Positions 33,031 to 46,612 are shown, numbered from the stretch's first letter. The stretch: DNA of 64,000 nucleotides from Podocnemis expansa (GCA_007922195.1 ML681971.1:20009856-20073855), one strand, 5' to 3'. Made by a program: numbers and translations. The notes: generated from the letters alone by a model not told the origin.

Positions 33031-33589
33031 AATGAACTGACCCTCTTTTCTAATGGTTTTATTTTTAGTGCTGATGAAACATGCCAGATTGGAGTGCTCT
33101 GCTTTCCTAAGGAGATTGCACAGTCCTAACTCCCTCCAGATCAGGCATGTTCGTAGAGTAGTGCTTAGGATGAGTTGCAACAGGCAGACTTCCTCTGCAT
33201 CACTCTTCTGTGTCCCCCAGCACTGCCTAGGATGCATTCTCCATGCCCATTGAAACCTGGGGCCTGCTGCTGAAACCACCAAGAGTGCTAATTAGTGCCG
33301 ACTCAGGAGCATTTTTGTTTAGAGCTTTGAAAATGGAAAAGTGCAAAATATTATTCATTACTTGTCAGTGTGCATATTATGAGTTAAATTCACATTGACA
33401 TGAAGGGCCTTTTGCATCTATTCTGGCAGGGCAAGAGGTTCTTACAGGGGGAGGATGATGCGCACGCACACACACACTGAAAATTCCCTAATCTCAAATG
33501 CCAATATGATGAGAATCTGGCTTTACTAATCCAATGGAAAATGGACAGACACCACTCAAACCTATTTCATAAAGGCTACCCAAGATCCT

Positions 33590-34190
33590 CACTCCCCACT
33601 CCTGAATAACACCTAAGCTCTGGCTGAATTACTGAAGTTCTTAAATCACAGTTTGAATATTAAATTTTAAAGACTCCACCATTTACACTAGCTTAAATCT
33701 ACAAGTGATCCATGCCACAGAAGCAGGCAAAAGCCCACAGGGTCTCTGCCAACCTGACCTGCATGTGACCAAGACCCACAGCCAAACACCTGGGAAAGAA
33801 TTCACTGTAGTAACACAGAGCCCTCCCCACCTCATGTCCCTAGCAGCAATCACAACTCAGCTACCTGCCACTGTTGGCAGTCTCATCACACCATCCCCTC
33901 CAGAAACTGATGAAGCTCAGTTTTGAAGCCACTTGCCACCCCTGCCCCACCTACCTCCAAGTTTTCCTGAACACCATTCTGATGGTTGGAAATCTTCACC
34001 TAATTTCCAGCCTGAATATATTGGCCAGTTTATATCCGCATATTCTTGTGTCCATAGTGGTGCTTAGCTGAAATGATTCCTCTCCCTCCATGATATTTAT
34101 CCCATTGTGATCTGATCTGACCTCCTGCAGAACACAGACCCTAGAACTTCATCCATGAATCCCTGGATCAAGCCCAGTAGTTTAGGGCTC
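33590..34190 (-). mobile_element. CR1 LINE 3' UTR and ORF2 tail fragment
   Basis: Plus-strand blocks are the reversed turtle CR1: GACCAAGACCCACAGCCAAA, AAAGAATTCACTGTAGTAAC, ATCACACCATCCCCTCCAGA, TCTGATGGTTGGAAATCTTC (end of ORF2 coding) and GGCCAGTTTATATCCGCATA then CCCTCCATGATATTTATCCC. A separate short 3' end piece, GATCTGACCTCCTGCAGAAC, follows at about 34113-34170. The copy is old: no frame of length survives. Confidence 0.8.
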
Positions 34191-34489
34191 AATCACAGAA
34201 CCTTTCAGAAAGGCACCTAGTCTCTCTGTAGAGACTTCGAGAGATGGAGAAGGGTTGGACCAAGATTGGCACACGAAACTTGCGTCTCTTCCTGCTTCTG
34301 GCCAAAAGATTCCCTGGGGAAGCCACATACAGCCTGATCTGCTGCCTGCTGAACTAAATGCGAGCCTTTCTGTTGACTTTGATGGGCACTGGGCACTGCA
34401 TCCAGCTCTCAGTGCCAGATTTTCTTAGCTACTGTACACACACCATCTCACCAGTACTCAATGGGAAAGAGGTGCTGATGGTCAGCATC

Positions 34490-34680
34490 TCCGTAAAATA
34501 GGCCCTTAACTCCTCTGTGCCTCAGCACTGGACCTGTAAATTAGGGATACAAGGACTTACCTATCCCACAAGGTTGCTGCGAGTTCATTAGTGTTTGTAA
34601 AGTACTCTGAGATCCTCAAAGTGAAGTGCTTTGAGATAATTGAATGGAAGATGCTACAGAATAGTAAAGCATTATTTACC
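34490..34680 (+). repeat. MIR-type SINE 3' part, sense
   Basis: CTCTGTGCCTCAGCACTGGA, CCCACAAGGTTGCTGCGAGT and GTAAAGTACTCTGAGATCCT followed by GTGCTTTGAGATAATTG match the 3' half of MIR. Confidence 0.65.
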
Positions 34681-35664
34681 AGCTCTTCCTTGGTCAACAG
34701 GAAAATATTCTTTAGCATCAGGAATTACAGATGATAACCTGCATACCATTTTCCCTCTTTCAACATGGCAGAGCAGTTAAATCTTATGTGAATGGATTGT
34801 TCCCCTCTATATATTGAGTTAAATTCTCAATGAACTGTTGCTCTCTACTTTACTGTAAAGGCAAAGAAAAAAGGAAAGAAACAATCAATCAATCACTGAG
34901 AATCAGATTTAAAAATTCTTAAGCAATCCAGGTAGGTTAATGGATGGGCAGATTGCCATTAGAAGGCAGTAATTCAGCCATAGGGTTCCAATAATATAAC
35001 AAACACTTGAGCGGCTTATAAATGTTATCAGAACACTGAGATTGAATTGCAGCCTTAGTAATGGCCGTCAGCTCTTTCATTGTTTCTCATGATATATTTC
35101 TTAAGCTTCTACACGAGGGAACAGAAGATTAATTTCTTAAGAAATGAAAGAGTTTGAAGAAGGGATTTAGAGCCTGCAGAGTGTGGCAGAGGGTGACAGA
35201 AGCAGCTGAGAGAAAACTTGGTTGTGGCACCATCAGTGTCCCTCTTATCCATGATCACTGCATCTGAGCTCTGGTCTGAAGGACGCCCCTCCACCAGCTC
35301 ATCTGGAAATGACAACGAATTTCCAGCTCTGGCTTCTCTTCTGTCAGCAATCTTTATGACACCTCTACCTGGGCTATCCAGACATGCAGGGATAAATAGG
35401 AAAGGTGTATTTGGACTTGATGCTGGTTTACATCATCACTTCTTGTACCTTAAAGCGGGTATAAATTATGCTTGTCATATTTGGCCCAAACAACCTTAGC
35501 ATGAGTGAAATCAGGCCTTTTCCATCTGTGTGTGTTTACAAATCTCATGAGCTTTGAGTGCATTTCTGAAGCTTTTACAAGGGGTACAATTTCAATGGTA
35601 GATATGATGTTAGCCATCAAAAAAATCCTTAATAAAACAAATCTTACTGAGGAGCTAAATCATC

Positions 35665-35800
35665 TAATAGTCAAGAGGAAGGGCTGAAGGTCAGGACTTC
35701 CCAGTTGTGTGACAGACAAGTCACTCCTGGGGTTTGCATGGCTACATCAGTTAATGTCTGTAAAGTTCAGTGAGATCTGTAGAGGAAGAAAACTACAGAA
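35665..35800 (+). repeat. MIR-type SINE remnant, sense
   Basis: GTCAGGACTTCCCAGTTGTG then AGACAAGTCACTCCTGG and GTAAAGTTCAGTGAGATCTG recall MIR core and 3' blocks. Highly decayed. Confidence 0.4.
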
Positions 35801-36928
35801 CACAACATTTTAGAAAAGTCCAGTCTAGAGCCTGCTTATGAGCAAACGGTCACAAGAGTAGCACATGGATGTATGGCAAAAAATATACTGCTCTTAGTTT
35901 AGCTTTAGTGTCCGATTCACCCAGTAAAAATATTAGCATTTCAGATGTTCTGATTCTAAGGCTTTCATAAATTTGGAAGCAGAATATGGTGTTTGCCAGG
36001 GCTTTATTCCAGTAATCAAGTTTATTTGATTGGGAGGTGGGGGGAGAATGCTGTGGAATTAAGTAAAAATGCACAAAAGTTAAGATCCGTGGGCTGTCAG
36101 AATAATCTAAAGCATTCATTTAACTGCAAAACTGACAAATCAGGTGTAGAGGGAAAGGCGACAGGAATGGGTTCTAATGACAGAATGATGCACTCCATCC
36201 TATGTGCTTGCTGGCAAAAGACTTCTAGCCCATCAACATGGTCTGCTATAGATAAAATATTGTTTCCCCCACCCTTTGGGTTTGATGCATGGAGTAAGGA
36301 GGGCTGTTGAATCCACATATGATGGGGTTTCCCAGGATTAAGGATTCTTTCTAAGGTTTATTTTTATCTCAGCTGTGCAGTGGCATAGGTAGGCAGCTTA
36401 ATGCTGTGCTGTTAGAGAAAGAATTAACATGTACCGATGAACTCCCTAATCTCCAGGGGCTCAGCCTCCGGGAAGCTGTTGACATCACCATTTGTCCATC
36501 ATGTAAATTACCAGCAAAGATGGCTCTTCTCCTACAAGAGAGCACAAATCCCCTTGCCACCCAACACTGATTGGATGAGACAGAGCATATTGTATTTTTC
36601 ATGCATTAGATCTTCTGCTGTGGTTATGATTTCAGAATATGTAGCCCATCAAATGTTAACTGATGGGCCAAATTTGCCTTGGTGTAATGCCACTCAGGGA
36701 TGAATTTACCCCAGATGTAACTCCATTTACCAATTAACCTGGCTCCAGGGTATCTGCTTTTAAAGTATAGCTGTAAAAATGTATAGGAAAGGAAACAAAC
36801 AGCAGCATTTTCTGCATATAAAGTACCTGCAGCAGTTTCAGAAACTAAAACTCAGGCCAGGGAAGTACTAGGATAGGAGACTCCACAGAAAACCCAGTTG
36901 CTGCAAAAAAAAAAAAAGAGATGTGATT

Positions 36929-37021
36929 TAAATAAGGAGTCCTGTGGCACTTACAGACTAACAAATTTATTTATTGCATGAGCTTTCACGGGAGAAAATC
37001 CCATGTTGTCAGACACTTTGA
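36929..37021 (-). mobile_element. Penelope-like(?) copy with 10-bp target duplication
   Basis: A single minus copy: GGAGTCCTGTGGCACTTACA, ATTTATTGCATGAGCTTTCA and a GGGAGAAAATCCC hairpin ending at TCAGACACTTTGA. AGATGTGATT is repeated exactly at 36919-36928 and 37022-37031, which fixes both ends. The element stops at the hammerhead-like motif, the point where paired copies join. Confidence 0.8.
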
Positions 37022-38099
37022 AGATGTGATTCAGTAAGTGACGTCCTTCTACCCCTTGAGTTAGTCAGTACTGAACCAGTGTTCATGGCTTGAGAGAGTC
37101 CAGTGCTTTTAGACTTGTCTTCCTGGAAATAAACCAGGGTCCTAACTTAGTTTTAATCCTTGGGGAACTCATCACAATTTTAGAAAGAGCAGGGTGTTCA
37201 CTTAATACTAATTATTCATATTAGCTAAAAATCAGATTCTGCAGCTGTGGCTGGTCTTGTTTTAAAACAAGTAGCAGAACATCCCCTGCTTTTCTTAGGG
37301 GACTATTCCAGAGTTTTAGTCCATGGCACTGGTGTGCTTCTCATAGAATATCCTTCAGCTTAGCCCCACCTCACCAACAGAAAGCTTCACATAAAGTATT
37401 ATATCACGTGCTTCAGCTCCAGGAGGGACAAAGAGGCAGATTCACAAAAGCCATTGCATCATTCTAACTCACCAGGATGCCCTAGAAACAAGGTTTATCT
37501 GCAAGACAGCTCAGAATCCTGAAACAAACCCTCCCCAAAGTTTGGTGTGTCTGGATCAAAACATCGTAGATTGTAGGCGCCAGCTACAGAAGGTAGTCCT
37601 GGATTAGAGATCAGCTTCCAACCCAGTCAGTACAGATCTGAGCTTGCTTTTATTTTCCTAGCTCAATCAGTGAGGGAACCCACTGTAGAGTGCTCTCTGT
37701 TAACAACCTCTCCACTGGAGAGACTTAGTAAAATAGAGACCATTTTGATCTGTTACATAGGGCCTGCTTTTAAGACTCACTGTCAGTCCTTTCCTATATT
37801 AAGCGTCAAATTGTGCTCAGATATGCTGATGTAAATTCCGATCAATGGAGCTGCTCCAGTTTATACCCATACAAGCACAACTCGACAGTAAGCACATTAT
37901 TTCTTAACAGTTCTTCCACCATCACATTGTATATTGCACACGCATACACAAATCAAGCATTCAAAAGTTAGACAATGCCAGAAGTAAGACCCCTGTGCAG
38001 CCATAGTTCAGCCTCCTTTGCATGATGAAATAATCTTTAAATAAATGCTCCTAAATTTCTCATACTATGGAAAAAGTAAAGAATGATCATGAAATTAAA

Positions 38100-38320
38100 C
38101 AGACAAAGAGTGCTGTGGCACTTTTAAAGTGTAACAAATGTATCAGTCATGCTACAGGACTCCTTGTTTGTTTTGCTGAAACAGACTAACACAGCTTCCA
38201 CTCTGGAAATTGTCACCATGAAATCTGAGACAGTCATAAGCACAAGGGGTCTGCATTTAGTTTGCGCAGGTTTTAACTGACAATGCTAGACTAACACAGC
38301 TGCCCCTTTGGAAATGCAGT
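38100..38320. mobile_element. Penelope-like(?) inverted pair, internally deleted
   Basis: CTGTGGCACTTTTAAAGTGT (minus end) is followed after only about 25 bases by TACAGGACTCCTTGTTTGTT and AGACTAACACAGCTTCCACT (plus end). The hairpin region is lost. A further terminal block, TAGACTAACACAGCTGCCCC, lies at about 38288-38312. Confidence 0.6.
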
Positions 38321-38997
38321 TCTAGCATCTCCTAACTTCTTAATACTTGCATGACCATGGGAAAGCTGGTTAATTCTCTGTCTCAGTACCCCACCTACGC
38401 AACAGAAGCAAGATTTCTTTGCCCAAACCGCTAATATATGCGAGGCATAATGACAGTGTGCGTGTGGTGGCAGGGCTACCCAGAGGGATGGGCCACAGGG
38501 GCACCTTGCCCCAGGCCCCCACCAAGGGGGGCCCTCCTGGCCTGGCTACTGCCTCAGCTTCTAACTTTATACATCCTGGGGAACACTGGGGCTGGTTAAA
38601 CCAAGAGGGGCTTGGTAATTGCGAAGGAGGCCAGAGTGAACTGAGATAGGAGAAGACCTGGGCTTGAGCAGAGGTGGTATGAGTTGTATGTATGGAACAG
38701 TGAGAAGGCCCCTTCATATCAAATCTGCCCCAGGCCCCCTAAGTCCTCCAGGGGGCCCTGTATGGCAGGATGTCATACAAGTCAAAAGTCCTCAGGAATC
38801 CACCTAACTAAAGGGAGTCAGAGGACCCATAGCACATGGGAAAAAGAAAGGAAATATTGTGAGTAGCTGAGCTCATCTCTGTCAAGCAGCATTAGAGTCC
38901 TTTTTTTTTTAAATGTCGCTTGCAAAAGTTGCAGGGATCACTTTTGCCTCCATGACTGAATCATATGTACGGTACAAGAGTGCATGTCTGATCATGA

Positions 38998-39186
<189 letters not shown>

Positions 39187-39884
39187 TGACTCGCCTAGGA
39201 CACTCCAGCTACATCCTCCCATGAAATGGATACCCCAGACATGAAAGCCAGGCACACTCAAATGTGATGTAGTCTTTCAGTATGGTGACTAGAAGTTGCA
39301 TAGTTATCCCTTTAAACAGTTGTGAACCCTCTAATGGTCCTCACTCTGTTCTATATTTTATGAAGTCAACTAGCACAGTAGTGTATATGCATAACTAGGG
39401 CCCTGCATGTTTTGCAACATGGTTATCTAGGCCCCACTGTGCCTGTGTAGTTTCTTCATATGATTACTGCTGCATAAAGGATTTTCCTGTCGGCTGTTGC
39501 CTATTTTCCCTTGGACAACTAAGCTGAATTTTGTGAGTGTCCTAAAGAAAAAGGCATGAAAAGGTTAAGAAGCCATGGAGCAAGGAAGTGTCATACTGTA
39601 GTTACCCAATAAAAATGCAAGATCCAAAATCCACAACCCACCCACTCCCCACAAAAAGTGGGGAAAATTCCAATCCATTTCACAATCGAGAGCCAAACTC
39701 GACATCTAGCCCCTACATCTACAAACCAATAAAACCTTTTCGCGTTTCAGGAAATGCCTATTGTCATTACATGACAGAAGGCTAAAAGTCAGAGATAGAA
39801 AACTAAATGCTGCTTTGCAGTTCACAGGCTTAATTATCTAAGCAAGCTGAGGACACAAAACAGGATTATAAGAAGGGCTGAGTT

Positions 39885-40030
39885 CCAAAGGGGTAGCCTT
39901 GTGGTCTAATTCAGCAAAAAAAAAAAAAAAAAAAATACAAGGAATCTGTTGACACTTTTAAAAAGACTAACAAATTTATTAATCACATGAGCTTTCATGG
40001 AAGGAAAATCCCACTTTGTCAGATAGGCTA
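39885..40030 (-). mobile_element. Penelope-like(?) copy, minus
   Basis: TTCCAAAGGGGTAGCCTTGT, TCTAATTCAGC, an A run of about 20 at 39917-39936, then CTGTTGACACTTTTAAAAAG, CTAACAAATTTATTAATCAC and ATGAGCTTTCATGG with a CCCACTTTGTCAGA end. It includes the terminal block that in plus copies reads ACACGGCTACCCCTTTGGAA. The hairpin has an extra insertion of GAAG-type bases. Confidence 0.7.
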
Positions 40031-40794
40031 AGTCTCCACCATGCCACCAGCTCAGGCAAATGAGACCTACCAAAATTGTAGCTTCTGGTCAGCTCTGGAG
40101 CATGTCCCGTGTTGTCTGGACATTCCTTGCTGTAAACCAGTAAGCTGAGAGTGGGTGGAGTCAATGGGCTGCGCAGTGGGCAGAGCCTTGGCTCTGCTTC
40201 TGCTGGTTGCTGGCCAGAGGCAAGGAGGAACAAAACAGCGTCTTTGCAAGGACAGGAATAGTTTGTTCTTTGGGGAAAGGATTTTCTCAAGGGTCAGTAG
40301 AGCTTGAGGCAAAGTTTCCAGCTCAAGTGCAGATACCCACATCAGCTCTGACTGACCTAATGCACTAAAAATAGCAGCTCACTGCTCCAAGTCCAATCCC
40401 ATCTGAAATCAGAGGTACGTACTCAGGGCAGCCAGTCCCTCATGCTGCCCACAGCCATGGTGCTATATGTAGTATGCTAGCTGAATCAAAGTGGTGCACG
40501 TACAGCCCCCTGAGCTGGATGTTACAGCTCCAACTCTGGTGTGGACATTCCCTAAGAGATGTCTGAGCACAATATTTCCCAGGGCTACTCCTGTCAAGAG
40601 ACAGCTTACCATGGTCATGCCTTAAGGCAAACCTTTTGTCCTTGTTTTTTTTAAAACTGGCTGCTGGGCACCCAAAGCTGCCTGCTTTACCCATAGCACC
40701 ACTGCTGATGGGGGAATGGTTCATCATGGAGTAAGACACTACCCCATAGACCCGCAAGGCCTGGGACAAGGTTCAAGCTGGGCTCTACCCCAAG

Positions 40795-40915
40795 CCGGAA
40801 CATCTGCACTGTAATTTTATAGCCCAGCCACCTTAAGTCTGAGAGACCAAGTCCACTGACGTGGGCAAGCTCTGAAGGTTCTCTTGCAGTGCAGACAAAC
40901 CCAAGTGTCCTTAAT
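40795..40915. repeat. DNA-transposon remnant (TGTCTACAC family)
   Basis: CCGGAACATCTGCACTGTAA, TTATAGCCCAGCCACC, AGTCCACTGACGTGGGCAAG and TTGCAGTGCAGACAAACC recall a common turtle non-autonomous element with GCAGTGTAGACATACC ends. No duplication of the target is evident. Bases 40031-40794 may contain a related copy, beginning TAGGCTAAGTCTCCACCATG. Confidence 0.4.
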
Positions 40916-43733
40916 CCCAGATACTCACACTGTCAGCACAGTTTCCATTTTACACACAGGCTCCTACAATCCTAACTTGGCTTATTATGATCCCTTTGTA
41001 TTTTATTTGAATAAAAGCCACTAAAAATCATTTATCTCAGGGTGGGTGACAAAAGGCTACCTTGGCTGCAATACATGCTGGAGGCTATGGGCATTTTTTA
41101 CTCTGCCATTCAGCTGGCAGAGTCCAAGGTAAAACAGGTATTTGCGTTCATAACCTATCACTGTGAAGCTACCCTTTTTTTTAACCATGCACTTCTCTTT
41201 TTGCAATGTTCCACCACCACTCCAAGTTCTACTCAATATTGCTACCTCTTGCATTAATCACACAGCAAATTCTCTCTTCTTTGGGGGTGGCAGTGGGAGG
41301 TGAGGGAAGCATTAACCAGAAAGATGATCCTGCCACTTCCTCCAGTGATCTGAGCCTTCAGAGGTATTTTGCCTCATTTATTGATTAAGATGTAAAAATA
41401 GTTCATTCTTTCTCCAGCATGCATAAGGACACAAAAAAGGCCAGGCTTGATTGATAACAATAGGGATGAGATCATACCAAGTTCTTCTTCAGAGCTACAG
41501 GAAATGGGGTCCTCTCTTTAGGCTATGAGGAAACATGAAATCAATTCTCACCTCCTCAGCGGCTTTCTTGTTCTGTGCAGTGACTCTGGAGGGTGCTCAA
41601 GCTAGCAGCTTAAGTATACTGGGTTTCTCCCATTGCACATTTAGAAAAAAAAAACCTTTTCTTGGCATGAATTTTTAACCTGACATCAGAGTACAAGCAG
41701 CAGTTTTTTCCTTCTGCAAAAAGTGGCCTCCCACCATTTTTGTAAGTGTCAAGAAGTTCTTGTTGCCTAGGATTTTTTGTTTGTCTAATGCTACAATTGT
41801 GCAAATGACACAGAGCAAGGCTTATTTTTAAATGCCAGCCAAAGGCATGAACTTTATTTACCATGTTATTAATATTACTAATATGCAACTTTTATATAGT
41901 ATTGCTCTTCATTAGATCTAGCCTGATTACATGCATAATTAGGGCCAAGACCCACACCCAACATCTTCAACTTCTGTTTGAGCTATGTAATAGGAAACAA
42001 GTTAGCTATTCAGGATCTCAAATCACCACTTACCAAAGATACTGTGAGGGGCAAACCAGACCTGACCAGAGAGTGGACTAAATGATGATGGGGCCTTTAT
42101 CTTTGATTGCATTAAATTAGTTGTTGAACCTTGGAAAACCAGCCTTGGATTTCTAGAATTCAGGAATGCAGCAAGAGTTCCAAACATGCAGTTGCAGAAT
42201 CAGGCTCTGAATAATTCTTTAAAAGGTATGGCAGACCTGAAGCCTCCCTCAATTTGAGGATTTCAGGGGCCATTCCCAGGGAGCTTCAGACTTGCAATGT
42301 TTAGGATTCCCATAGGGAGCGTGTCCAAAGAGATACTTATGGGGCATGCCTGACTGCCACAGGAGTAAAGAGTTGCCAAGGCCCTCATCTCCAGCTCTAC
42401 AAAGCAGAGACACGAAACTTGAAGCCAAGGGTGGCAGGACCACAGCTCCAGCAGGTGCTTACTGGGGACCCACCATGATCCTTTGTGAACCAAGGAAACG
42501 AGGAACACACTTTAAACCCCTCTCACTGTCTATGGTAGGACATGGGCAGCTCTGGATTGAAGTTCACTCTTCTTCATAAAGCCTGTCAAGATGCATGTTT
42601 CAAATGAAGACAAATGATTCACTTAATTCCCTCCCATTGCTGAAGTGTGTTCCAACTTGTATGGTATCGTTCATCAATAATTCAGCAATGCCTAATTATT
42701 CATTGTCTTCCCTCTCATACCATCTTCAAGGAAATCAAGACAAGTCAGCAGTGATACTATTCATCTATTTTTCCATCCCTTTCATGCTTTTGCATGCTTT
42801 CTATTTTTTAATAGATCTAAATGCAGCACTTCCACCAATGAGAGGAAATAGCTAGATTTCTAGAGCCTAAGTCAGGTTTGGAGGCTTTCAAACACCCACT
42901 GGCTCCTGTGACCCCATTACACACTTGGACACTAGAGATCATTCCTTTTCAACCCTTTCTAAGGACAGTACCATTTTACCAGATGTACAGCTGGTGTAAG
43001 TCAGTAGCATTCCACTGGCTTCAACAGAGCTAGGCTGATGGAAAAGCCTTCTGTCCAACACCTTGGTGTTTGAATGCCTCTCAAACTCCATAGGCACATC
43101 TACATGATGTGTAAACTGGGCAGAAGCAATGCAAAATTCCACATACCAGCGTGTTTCACCATTGTCTTGGACAGGCCCATGAGCCATTTAGTCCTTGATT
43201 TTTCTGATAAGATTTCCAAAAAGGAGAACCATTGATGATGCTAGTTTTAACAAGAAAGATACCTGTCCACTGGGAACTAGGCAGAGACAGTATCTTACAT
43301 TCACAGATGCCATTGATAAGACACTAGACAACAGCAACTTTTGGTCGTGATCATCCAGAGCTGGTTCTGATGCAATTTTTGAATGATCTTTCACTATAAG
43401 GCTAGCACTGGAGAACACCATGTGGTAGCGTGTATGTTCTAAGAGACACAGATACATTAGCAAAGTTTTCCCATTTCCCAGAATTATCCTGCACAATAGC
43501 CCATTTGTTGCCTTAATACTAACTTTAGATTGCAGAGACATTCTAGGCATTGGGTTACTGTTATCAGAGAGCTCCTCTCCTAGTAATAATATACAGCACC
43601 AGTTCTGGCTTGCAGTCAATTTTCCCATTTGCTAGCCATTTCTGACAGCAATCCTCTCACCGGAAAGAGTTTTTATTCCAATACAGACACAACATTGCGA
43701 CAGGGCTACTAATACTGACTCATGAGGAAAAGT

Positions 43734-43956
43734 TCCAAACAGGCAGCCATGTCAGTCTAGTTCAGCAAAACAAGCAAAGAGTCCTGTGGCACTTTTAAAG
43801 ACCACCACATTTATTTATCGCATGAGCTTTCATGGGAGAAAATCCCTTGAAGTTTCAAGCATCTGATGAAGTGGGATTTTCTCCCATGAAAGCTCATGCA
43901 ATAAATAAAAGTGGTGGTCTTTAAAAGTGCCATCAGAGACTGGTTGTTTATTTCTC
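43734..43956. mobile_element. Penelope-like(?) inverted pair with 13-bp target duplication
   Basis: The left half is minus: GGCAGCCATGTCAGTCTAG, TCCTGTGGCACTTTTAAAGA, ATTTATTTATCGCATGAGCT and the GGGAGAAAATCCC hairpin. The right half is plus: CTGATGA at 43863-43869, the GTGGGA/TCCCAT hairpin, GAAA at 43888-43891, GCTCATGCAATAAATAAA, then AGACCACC-type and GTGCCAT blocks. CATGAGGAAAAGT occurs exactly on both sides (43721-43733 and 43957-43969), so the pair was inserted as one unit. Both halves share ACCACCACATTTATT / AATAAAAGTGGTGGT in place of the usual ACTAACA, which shows one half was copied from the other. Confidence 0.85.
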
Positions 43957-45239
43957 CATGAGGAAAAGTCCTTTAAAAAAATCTGCTGCCTGTGAATCCA
44001 AGATCAGCAACTGCCCTTTATACAACCTGTCAAATACGTTGCAGAGTAAGCAACAGGTTCCATACCGTGATGCCCATAACTCTACTGAGCACCTTCCACA
44101 TATAACCATAGCGTGAGATTTGCCTGCATAACTACTGGCCATGTGCCAACAGGTCATCTCAGGGGGACCACAGGACAATTAATTCATCCACCTTTCCAGT
44201 ACCATGCTCTCACCACATCAAGCACTCAGGCAAGTCAGTGGGAAAACTGGGAATACATTCCCAGGAGCTCAGGTCCCCTTTTCACAGCTTTAAGTGTGAA
44301 AACTTTGGGAAGAGGAGTACAAGTTCCCAAAAGACTATGCCATAGGAGCAAAGTTCAGCAGCAAATTAAAGGCAAGTGAAGTCTGCTGAATCTTGGATTA
44401 TAGGTCAAATTACCATTGGCAAAGAGCATTCACAGCAGCCAGGGGGAGATTCCTGGGTAGCATGGCACAACCCCTCCAATAGGGAGAGGGAGGAAATTCA
44501 GAAATGGAAAGATTCTAATCCTCACAACTCCAGCCTGGTAAATGCAGTTGAAATCACACTCTGGCTTCTATCATTGTTTGGATCATAGTAATGAGGGAAG
44601 GGAGAGATCTTTACTAAATAAATATTGCAGCCAATGAGCCACTGCCGACAAACCACATCCCTCGGGTCAGTCCAGGAAGCCCCACCTCCCCCCAGCCCAC
44701 CTGTTATGGTACCGGGATTTTATAGGAAGATAGATGCTGTAACAATCCTACAGTGATTCATTGATTGGAATGAATCATGCATATTGAAGACCTGGCTTCC
44801 CACCCACCCCATTTTCATTTGGGCAGCATAAACATCATAAATAGAATCCGATTTGTTCTATTTTACTTCTTCAGTTCCTGGAAGATAAACTTGAATCTTT
44901 TGGCAGCAATCCGTGTGATCCACTCACTCCTCTAAGCAAAGGACTGTATAAAGGAAAGCTTGCACAGGAACCAGGGTTCCTGAATTTCAGCAAGAAGCCC
45001 TCAGCTCAGTGCCACCTCAAAGGATTAGAAATGTGATCAAGCACTGAGATTAGGGAAATCTGAATAAAGATTTATTTTCAAAGTCAGTAATTTGGGGGGG
45101 GGGGTTGGTGAATGTCCAGTCTGAGCCACTATAAAGATATTCAGAAGGAAAAAACTCAGTGCTTTATGAAAAGCAGCCCGCTTTTAAAAGTGTCCCAAGT
45201 TGGATCTCTCCCACCCACCAAAAACGGTAATTGAGATCC

Positions 45240-45335
45240 CAAAATATCACTAGCCATTCCTGGCCCCAACTTTGATTTTCAGCTCTGGAATGTGACCTTG
45301 GGTAAGGCACTTCCCCCTCACTCTGTCACAGTCAC
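45240..45335 (+). repeat. MIR-type SINE remnant, sense
   Basis: GATTTTCAGCTCTGGAATGT, GACCTTGGGTAAGGCACTTC and CCCCTCACTCTGTCACAGTC correspond to the MIR core. Short and divergent. Confidence 0.45.
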
Positions 45336-46163
45336 CAGGAAACCACTGGGCTTGAGTCAGGATTCCTGCTTGCTCTGCGTGGATATACCATCACTGCTGT
45401 GTCTCTATTTACATTAGGCCACAGTGAGCGTGAAGGGGTCCTGTGTTGATATAATGGTATTTTACACTCACTTTTCATTTCCTTCAGTGTAGTGACTTTG
45501 CACTCCCACTGGCGCAAACCACCATCAGGCCCCATAGTTCTCAAACAGCATCTAACGCTCTTCACGATTTCTCCTCCCTCCCCATCCAGGGACATTCTTT
45601 TGCTTGAGCTCACTGTCAGACCTGAATTTTGTCCATGAGCTATCTTATTGTACAATTAAAAGAAGGAATCTAAATTAAAGGAGAACCACCAGTGAGGAAG
45701 GATTTTAGGCTTTTGAAACATCCAAGGCCTTGAAGTGACACTGATGTGTTTTAGTCATAGTGGTCCATGGCCTGTTCTCCCATGACGAGTTGGGATAAAG
45801 TCAGTGCAAGATGCTGCGCAGAGAGGGAGAACTCAGTCCTCCGAACTGGGTTGGCACAATTCAGCCTTCATTCAGAGCTCCCATTAAGTCAATCTTTGCT
45901 CTGGCAAAGGGAAAGATGCTGCAATTTTGTCTCAGGAGAGAGAGGGAGGGAGACTAACACTCTGACTTTGCCTCCGTCTTGCAAGTGATCTCTTATCAGC
46001 ATACAAAAAGCATTTCCAAGATGTGAAGTTAATGCTTGCAGAGAGTGGGTGCTGTGTTTTAAAGAAAATTTAGGTCACACACACCAAGAAAGCAAGGCAA
46101 TTGAGGTTCTTCTGCAGCTCATGCCAGCCCTTGTGGGAACACTCATTTTGCTGGTGGGGAGGG

Positions 46164-46181
46164 GGAGAGAGAGAGAGAGAG
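46164..46181. repeat. (GA)n microsatellite
   Basis: About nine GA units within a purine-rich stretch of some 45 bases. Confidence 0.85.
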
Positions 46182-46590
46182 GGAGGGAGAGGAACTGAGA
46201 CCTGACAGCACATGAGTGATGTTGCTAGCTCTCCTTCCCACGGTGACTGTACCACGTGCACAGCTTATGCAATGCACAGGCTTTCCACACCAGTGCCTCA
46301 CAAACAGAAAGCCCTGAGTTGCCCAGTGCTCTCTCCACCTCGTTCCAGACTATCAGTAAAACTTCACCTGCATGGAAAGGCTGTTTTGTGACACAGCACA
46401 GACCCAGTGGAACAAACTCAGAAGATCCACTAGCAACATCAACAACCTGATCCCGCAGTCTTTACTCAGATCAGTTGTCTCTACTCACAGATAAAAGCCC
46501 TCGCTTTCTTATACAAGATGCAGGTCGGATTCCACAAGTCTTTATGCATATGGTTTCAATGAGGATCAAGGCCCCTATATATACACATGT

Positions 46591-46612
46591 ACACACACAC
46601 ACATATATATAT
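46591..46612. repeat. (AC)n(AT)n microsatellite
   Basis: Six AC units pass directly into five AT units. Confidence 0.85.
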
